Positions 61,101-64,000 of a DNA stretch of 64,000 nucleotides are shown here, piece after piece. The notes under the pieces are model-generated. The model ran no database searches, was not told the origin of the DNA, and saw nothing but the letters and a program-made list of their open reading frames with translations. This DNA is from Tritrichomonas musculus (lineage: Eukaryota > Parabasalia > Tritrichomonadida > Tritrichomonadidae): NCBI GenBank assembly GCA_039105265.1, contig JAPFFF010000015.1, forward strand, positions 806,001-870,000, given 5' to 3'. How positions within the stretch are numbered: position 1 is the first letter of the stretch; each line of letters starts with the position of its first letter. The translations under genes were made by a program, and so were the position numbers.

Positions 61101-64000
61101 AATTTTAATTTTAGCTCTTTAAATTCATTATTTTCTTGAATTAATTGACTTATTTTATTTGGCAAATTAAAAGTTGAATCTGATTTTTGAAAGACTTTCA
61201 ATTTGGCCTCTTTTAATTCAATGCTATCGTTGAGTAAACTATTCAATCTCCTTGAAAAAGTGTCATTTGTGCCATGAAGTAATCTTGATTTAACTTGCTT
61301 AAATTCTTGACTTTCTTGAAGTAATTGAAAAACTTTTTGTGTTAAACTTTCATCTGAATTTTGAACTAATTTTGATTTTAATTCATCATATTCAACTTTT
61401 TCATTGATTATCTGGTCAATTTTATTCAATATATTTTCTGTTGAATTTGGATTTTTGAATAACTTTAATCTAATCTCTTTTAATAAAAGATTGTCTTTGA
61501 GTAAATTGTTCATTCTTGTTGAAAAACTGTCCGTTGAATCTTGAAGCAATTTTGTTTTAATTTCTTTCAATTCGTTGCTTTCGTGAAGTAAGATTTCAAT
61601 TCTCTTTGAAAAACTGTCATTTGAATCCTGAAGCAATTGTAATTTGAATTTTGTGAATTCAGAACTGTCTTTAATTAATGTTTCAATTCTCTTTGAAAAA
61701 CTTTCATTTGAATCTTGAAGCAATCTTGATTTCAACTTTGTAATTTCAATTTTTGAAAGAATTAAATCATCAAGAAATGACAAAATGTTTTGATTTTGTT
61801 CAAGATTTAATTTGATTCTAATTTCTTCTAATTCTTTTGTGTTCAAAAGAAGTTGGTCCAATGATAAAGATTCATTTGTTAATTTAAGTTTCATATTTTC
61901 TAATTCGTTTGAATTTTGAATGAGATTTTTGATTGTTTCAATGATTGTTGATTCTGTCTCTTGATTTAAAAGACTTTTGATTTCTTGAATGATTTGAATT
62001 TCATTGTTTTCTTCTTCTTCAATTTGAGTTGTGATCTGATTTGATTCTTTTTGATTGTTTTCAATTAATTTTTCAATGACTTGTAAAACGGTTTGTTCTG
62101 GATTCAAATATTGTGTTAACTTTGATTTGATTTCATTCAATTCATCACAATCATGAAGAACTTTTTCAATTCTTTGTGACAGATTTTCATTTTCATCTGA
62201 TTCAAATAATAATTGAGATTTGACTTCGTTTAATTCATTTTCTTTGCTTAATAAATCACTCGCTCTTTCAGAAAGAGTTGAATTTGAATCTTTAATCAAT
62301 TTTGATTTCATTTCTTCAATTTCAGATGTGTTTTGAATCAAAATATCAATTACTTGTAATGTGTTGTTATTCAAATTTAAGAATTGACTTAATTTTAATC
62401 TGATTTCTTTATATTCATTGTTTTCATAAAGAATAGTATCAATCACTTCAGTTAAATTTTGATTTGAATTTGATTCGTGAATTAATTTTTGCTTTATTTC
62501 TATGAAATCTTTTGATTTTTGAATGAGATTTTTGATTGTTTCTATAATTGCTGATCCTTCTTCTTGATTTAAAAGAGACTTGATTTCTTCAGTATTTATT
62601 TGTGTTTTATTTTGATTTAATTCGTTTGCATTTTTAATTAGTTTTTCAATTGTTTGTAAAACAGTTTGATTTGGATTTAAATATTGAATTAATTTTGATT
62701 TGATTTCATTCAATTCATCACAATCATGAAGAACTTTTTCAATTCTTTGTGACAAATTTTCTTTTTTATTTGAATCAGTCAATAATTTTGATTTAACTTC
62801 GTTTAATTCAATTGATTCACTCAATAAACTATTTATTCTTTCTGTTAAATTTGTCTTTGTTTTCTGGATTAATTTTGATTTAACTTGCTGTAATTGGTTG
62901 CTGTCTTGAATTAATTTTTTAATTTTTTCCAAAATTTTCTCTTTTGAATTTTGCTTCAATTTTGATTTGATTATATTCAATGTTTCATTGTTTTCTAATA
63001 AATTAGCAATTGCTTTAGTAAGATCTTGATTCAGATCAGATTTTGTTATTTTTCTGATTTCACTTAACATGTCAGAATCTTTGATTAAATCCGTTATTTT
63101 TTCATTTAAATTTTGAGAATTTGTTTGAATTTTCAAATCGTTCAAAATATTTTTCAATTGTTCATTTTCTTGTTTCATTTGTTTCACAATTTCAGGAATA
63201 TTTTGTTCATTTTGAGATGACAAAAGAGTTCGAATATTATCAAGAAGATTTCCGTAATAATTAAAAAGTTTTTGGTTTTCTGTTTGAAGATTTGTAATCA
63301 ATTCTTGTTGTTGATTTGACTTTGTTTCAAGAATTAATAACTGATCAACTTTTTCTTTTGCTTTTGAAGCCAGTTCATCAATTGAATCTTTCACGTTTTC
63401 TTTAGGTATAAAAATACCGTTATATTTTTGAGACAATAATTGAATTTCTTCATCTGAAAAAGTTTTTAATTCAAGATTTTCTATTTTATTATTTAATTTA
63501 GAAATAATTTCTTGTTGTTTTCTTTCATTCTTTGAAAATTCTTTAATTTGAAGTTTTAAAGATTCTATTTGTGTTGATAATTGGCCGTTCTCATTCAAAA
63601 CATTTTGAGAGATTTTTTTCAAATCTTGATATTTTTTAATTAGCTTATTGAATTTATTTGCCAAATTTTGATTTTCATCCAAAGAAGTTTGAAGCTGTTC
63701 TTCAATTTGAGAGATATTTGAATTGTTAAGTGAAGCTATCAAATTTCGATATTGTTCGTCTCTTATTTCTAATTGATTATTTAAATTTTCCATATTTTCT
63801 TTCATTTGCTTTATTCTTCTCTCTTCCAATTGTTGAGTATTACGTATCATTTCGTTTTCTGTCAATAAACGTAAATTTTCCTTTTGTAATTGAGTTAAAG
63901 TAAGTTCATATTCAACTAATGAGTTTGTTTTTTCTTTAATTTCTTCAATTAATAAAGAACTTTTAAAATTATCAAAATCTGTATCTGATAATGGTTTTTC
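49145..64000 (-). CDS. Giant coiled-coil protein, 5' end beyond the window
   Basis: The frame is open from the window's right edge to the stop at 49145: at least 4,951 residues, with the true start outside. An internal TTG near 63865 is not a start, as the frame stays open through 64000. The visible N-terminal ~1,900 residues are built of ~30-40-residue modules of the type LNE(M/I)KSKL..FSNSNENL.QKID.LLQ. A part at 57964-58800 repeats as a near-identical 258-bp (86-residue) unit. The middle consists of less regular heptad repeats, and the later part (~50100-53000 on the DNA) has a second family of modules around 'LKKITGI..DDEI..QIK.I'. The last ~150 residues differ, ending in plain coiled coil. 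No motor, kinase or membrane domain is seen. It is probably a long cytoskeletal fibre or tether; function unknown. Confidence 0.85.
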   Translation of the reverse strand, partial: EKPLSDTDFDNFKSSLLIEEIKEKTNSLVEYELTLTQLQKENLRLLTENEMIRNTQQLEERRIKQMKENMENLNNQLEIRDEQYRNLIASLNNSNISQIEEQLQTSLDENQNLANKFNKLIKKYQDLKKISQNVLNENGQLSTQIESLKLQIKEFSKNERKQQEIISKLNNKIENLELKTFSDEEIQLLSQKYNGIFIPKENVKDSIDELASKAKEKVDQLLILETKSNQQQELITNLQTENQKLFNYYGNLLDNIRTLLSSQNEQNIPEIVKQMKQENEQLKNILNDLKIQTNSQNLNEKITDLIKDSDMLSEIRKITKSDLNQDLTKAIANLLENNETLNIIKSKLKQNSKEKILEKIKKLIQDSNQLQQVKSKLIQKTKTNLTERINSLLSESIELNEVKSKLLTDSNKKENLSQRIEKVLHDCDELNEIKSKLIQYLNPNQTVLQTIEKLIKNANELNQNKTQINTEEIKSLLNQEEGSAIIETIKNLIQKSKDFIEIKQKLIHESNSNQNLTEVIDTILYENNEYKEIRLKLSQFLNLNNNTLQVIDILIQNTSEIEEMKSKLIKDSNSTLSERASDLLSKENELNEVKSQLLFESDENENLSQRIEKVLHDCDELNEIKSKLTQYLNPEQTVLQVIEKLIENNQKESNQITTQIEEEENNEIQIIQEIKSLLNQETESTIIETIKNLIQNSNELENMKLKLTNESLSLDQLLLNTKELEEIRIKLNLEQNQNILSFLDDLILSKIEITKLKSRLLQDSNESFSKRIETLIKDSSEFTKFKLQLLQDSNDSFSKRIEILLHESNELKEIKTKLLQDSTDSFSTRMNNLLKDNLLLKEIRLKLFKNPNSTENILNKIDQIINEKVEYDELKSKLVQNSDESLTQKVFQLLQESQEFKQVKSRLLHGTNDTFSRRLNSLLNDSIELKEAKLKVFQKSDSTFNLPNKISQLIQENNEFKELKLKLLQDSNEELSQRIDNLLNDSFEYKKISIKLKENSNSDENLYQIVDDFVQSENELNQIKSKLNQFLHSNDTSIRKVNYLIQNDQEFREMKSKIISNSNENLPQRIDHLLKDSFDFNRLLTKLKQNSDLRDPFQIVDNLIQNNDELSEVKMKLIHFSNPNEKLIQKINLLLQNNQEFAEMKAQLIHESGEILSQRIDQLLKENYDFNRILSKLNKNSNFQDPLQLIDHLLQCNNELNEAKSKLIHFSNPNENFLQKINRLIQINNELNEIRSKLIQFSSNENLIQKINRLLQNDKELKETKEKLLRDSNENLSQRIDHLISDNFEYNRLLTKLKQSSNLGLNDPCHVIDSFVQSTDQLNEIRSKLSQYSNSNENLIKKVNYLIQNDQEFNEMKSKLLLDSSESLSQRIDNLLKDTFEYNRLLKQLKQNANSNSNSPSEIIGGFIQNNKELSEARSKLNKYRNENENLSQKVNRLLQKTSELNDIKSKLSNFSESTENISQKIDLLLANDQELNQAKYKLKKFPNSTDSLIQKINKLLQNDQELNELKMKLKKFSNSNESSIQVIDRLIQNDHELNEVKTRLNHFSDTNENLLSKINLLLQNDQELNELRLKLRNFSSPNENLFEKINKLLQNDQEFNELKMKLKKFSVSNETISQVIDHFIQSDNELNQTKSKLSQVLNSNETFSMVIDRFIQSDHELNEAKSRINKFSNSNEPLLQKINKLIKNTQELYEAKSKLKKFSNSNESFSQKINKLLHNNQKLNETKSKLKQFSDPNENHLQKIDTLLKNSQELIEAKEKLKQLSQKIDSLLRDQQELNEMKSKLKQFSNSNENLSQKIDSLQQKEKELNEMKSKLKQFSDPNENHLQKIDTLLKNSQELIEAKEKLKQLSQKIDSLLQDQKELNEMKSKLKQFSNSNENLSQKIDSLQQKEKELNEMKSKLKQFSNSNESFSQKIDHLLQNNQELIEAKEKLKQLSQKIESLLRDQQELNEMKSKLTQFSNSNEDLSQKIDSLQQKEKELNEMKSKLKQFSNSNESFSQKIDHLLQNNQELAETKLKMNQFSNSNENLSQKMESLLQVEKEFNEMKSKLVQQSDGDYSDQINILRKQVDEIEAIKSKLIGKSNENLIQKVDELLNDSKKLREIEKKLIKNTKSSTKIHQRIDELIKKEVILNQLKESINFDTPEEIIEKVEILNAISELFQCNNQKQLPKICSKIFEKLNHISMILDSDMNNLPEIVSKLKGKVEKMGNILLKINEMIPFNNNEELLENIKENIILISQIHELIPFNNYKQLISSLKNSISFENEIEQLFQVDNKKDAIERIREQSKDYHKLCKSLQSISFSEDNRSAISQLKEELRYSQEFMNSIQKVIPFENENDIIQKISQIIEENDLIKQKNLHYKKVVSDMKNSDLSTQNYSQQINDIENNHLAFLNELANKMKIRKDPVSENEILQRTYILQELADIINNSYPGQKNPINSLQKILEKLKKFERIFTEIHEILKFDKVTNLPEIIKEKENQIGFLRKVAKKLSLNSIEEVQEAIIKLIQKVDKSPKSSEILTCQQQQQQVAPSLIDDTIQLSQNSNSDEVLLKRMSLFEDVFNSAQQLLNINDITSLPQAIRRLQEQKTKKNEDVSQFKNLFSQLKDTFDNSSQKDDLTDTIRQMKDENVQLSKLIDELQNSLQFDRNGELATYIKELIEKHPNETPQLEKLLSRFNSLKKLDTILNEIQKLKNNFSSETEELKHKHQYFVDSITRIINETNNIEDEIEIPPAILKINNERNELQKKNADTVELMGNLKKIINFNDNQDLINEIENLTKLKKRVQKIIENINGINDIDELPQFIDNIQNEMQNATKKYSSIVKQLTNLIGEKSEIKLIAEIAKQIDELKQLEEELKRVSSSKNLKEALSKIKEAINDKEILQDLSNTLSMEIDCIPSELIKLQNQTNSLKSQLSNVQETFEIKKNELHKLKENHSSFISSLLSTLEISGKENEIINGIAELKSKNEALKKSNSSFKSKLTELLKLDDFDDFTQKISDLIQEKNDLQNELSNMNERIRSLQDDFQCDDISQVREIFGALKKSKEAMKDSHTKFVCQVASALQNQPSSPKHFSSKNESQLIESISKLRKNYSELFDKVKQKEKLIDDLKQLIQINENEELPSAIQELLSENSNSIKIAKMLNCDSKDIPQSIEQIKEELQNQKQFIQKVSESLGVSEDYTSNLMKQIEKYNDSMKLIECESINEFQSKISKIIDDKANNEKKFEEAEKKRNKLQNYLSSLKKSFSEVSRSEMSNIPSEMSNLKLENENLKKKNSEIENEFHLFKDQITDGLKMWENQSAEEIVNAINSIKMTTEQQQNSHENLIEKLRLIIRFNDEEQIPSIVEKLSNENNSMIAKLKRLSQIQQDLGDTTIDDAPQKMEKLRASLKSKSDQFENLFDQHNNLINEIKQTVHFENENEIPSVLNTLLKTAKEFKIKFEKLSETVKTALNVQDDSEIIRAINSMKKKLSKKEEAEKNFEKFIKEIQKNTNSKSVSDISSNFVKLQNQITEYSKAFENIKKILPIENDNDDDDDDEKDEDRILSSIKQILENNERIQKDDEIFESIKKIIEFDSPERIPSVVTKMSQDIEKMSKLIKSLSKALKCNSADDLPQKVSGIQNENKKASFNYDNLINQLSSILSDSSQTSESVIEKVKTLKNNFDEINDFYKELQTSHNEFVELIGRIIKNSDESSIPTQIQQIVEKTKSLENQNQSQLKTINSLKQILSVKNDETLIKTVQKLFDSTRKIKSTMSMFCANIPLSKSDSISELNTHIMSFESDFDSLRGKFDKIKSLVQVTDDDSLYDVLSSHIENHEDFVSRLLNLTHVGNEKEIVGSVQQLIYDHNSLLNELRETTGLEDPKQICLSVKQDKKKLTKAEKILGNNQNNKDDDFSFKIQKLKKTFDDLRNVTGAENEDELLSNVNSVYSTLRSKRRKSSFTDSFNNDDDFSPRKAIEEAENRNRILNELKSVSKSSDIEKMKDNMIQSKKIINELKNLLGIDNELQIIPQIKELLNVISGTFKKSFKKSPIQQIKEIFDDNKKFIDSFSKEMETNDKDEALIKLRKQLDFIENLKNVTGINDEDEILHHLNNIVHSSISENEQYEETDDDDNDNYSQTSNCSRSKKIKVPSLKIASQRIESIQNFSDKLKKRTSFDTDDEEAADKLLHSNEILNDLKKMTGIDNDDDLFSQIKDIVDLSAKNDKHKQRKSSFSHIKDSIEQNNKLMNLIQNETKINDNEKSTQKLIQAQKIINEIKKITGIESDSQIIPQIKAILNSIGNNQEEVSFSPRNRMEKMRRKVESNNKLSDSLKKLVKVESNEKVADKLKEWHRIIKDLRKLTHSEDDSQIIPQIHQIFSLFPNDDNENNSDEDDVNNDIDNDNFTDYSIDSSRSKAQKVKDSIERNQELINKIKTVAQVNSNGNLLNNDDDIDDDTNLLNSIASNKKFVDELKKITGLDEEDKIIKHIRNIFEYANVDTMESPRASKKSPRRMSQSSTASAIAENQKILNDLKKISNVDDPKQLKTIVEDVNDLKKIAQVAEIYDLKEKLKKYSDIIKELLMITGETDELMIPDQIRNIFNLLGTSPSPNASDDEDDDFPNSVKLRTYSSSEKIQLKIERNKNFVNEMMQLFGVSNIFQLREAMSRCCSIISTLKKSLQLSNDNQIYPTINNMIQILANLRSISNADSDKNIKTVLLRYTNLLSSLSSLLNISSGKDSDFLNALKKLVSIEKSYKIIVEVLHNHLTYNDEDDIPKVLNETLSQSSIDRNFVSQLFSLIEESDQVDISLDESLSANLVEWFTKYLKEADEILGDHKRFIDSAAVYGYQGQSALDASDFLIECAITRRKHEIMESAHDEIESLRKNSDAKVAIVEKRNKELTEALQKAGKAKKDAQQRCNEIQAQSVENEISLQNEINDLTTTISNYKKYQEELLRFASGETYDKDILIKYLPQKYQIMLKIM
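57964..58800 (-). repeat. 258-bp tandem repeats within the giant coiled-coil gene
   Basis: Identical stretches recur 258 bases apart: ATTATTCTGAAGCAAATGAT at 57971 and 58229, and TTCTTGACTATTTTTAAGCA at 58481 and 58739. The period is 86 codons, so copies stay in frame. Near-identity of synonymous sites points to recent unequal exchange. Confidence 0.85.

Noticed and set aside
1-64000. CRISPR arrays, rRNA, tRNA or prokaryotic operon features
   Set aside because: None seen. Regular repeats present are tandem repeats inside transposons or coding sequence without spacers.

Overview
The window is eukaryotic nuclear DNA. It is very AT-rich, its genes are intronless even when they exceed 12 kb, and its code is standard. 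It most likely comes from a trichomonad (Parabasalia), probably a Tritrichomonas-type species. The reasons are a trichomonad-like triosephosphate isomerase, initiator-like TCAYWYW motifs just upstream of several start codons, an axonemal dynein heavy chain, and a dense mix of DNA transposon remnants with virus-like genes. The genus is inferred from gene character and was not tested by alignment.

Layout. From 0.4 to 7.3 kb there is a compact host block: a coiled-coil protein, a divergent myristoylatable Arf-like GTPase, a four-helix membrane protein, a Rab GTPase and two glycolytic enzymes (triosephosphate isomerase and pyruvate kinase). From about 8 to 21.5 kb lies a patchwork of mobile DNA. 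It holds a Mutator-like (MULE) element with ~0.6 kb terminal inverted repeats that contain a 132-bp tandem repeat; its transposase is split at an 11-A homopolymer. Next comes a cassette of Maverick/virus-like genes, including a KilA-N protein and two small unknown genes that share the upstream motif TTTTTATC exactly 9 nt before ATG. After that are two halves of a pogo/Tigger-like transposase in opposite orientation, a TA-flanked element with 33-bp inverted repeats, a 66-A run, a hAT-like MITE and TTAA-flanked foldback elements. From 22.4 to 27.1 kb two minus-strand host genes (a HEAT/ARM-like protein and an unknown protein) flank further MITEs. One of these, of hAT type, has a clear target-site duplication.

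From 27.4 to 33.2 kb there is a talin-like FERM protein whose 3' end has decayed through a stop and several frameshifts and is cut off by a dispersed repeat also present at 19.5 kb. From 33.8 to 49 kb are minus-strand cytoskeletal and regulatory genes: a 4,108-residue axonemal dynein heavy chain resembling DNAH1, an LRRC51-like leucine-rich repeat protein and an E2F-like winged-helix protein. Between the last two, on the plus strand, is a single-domain CrcB/Fluc-type fluoride channel. From 49.1 kb to the right edge is one giant coiled-coil gene, open to the last base, so its 5' end lies outside the window (at least ~4,950 residues are visible).

The strongest candidate for something undescribed is the 12.3-15.2 kb virus-like cassette, with its fixed-spacing upstream motif and its ~190-bp inverted repeats around one small gene. 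The composite MULE next to it is the second candidate. All functional names rest on motif reading by eye; no database search was possible.
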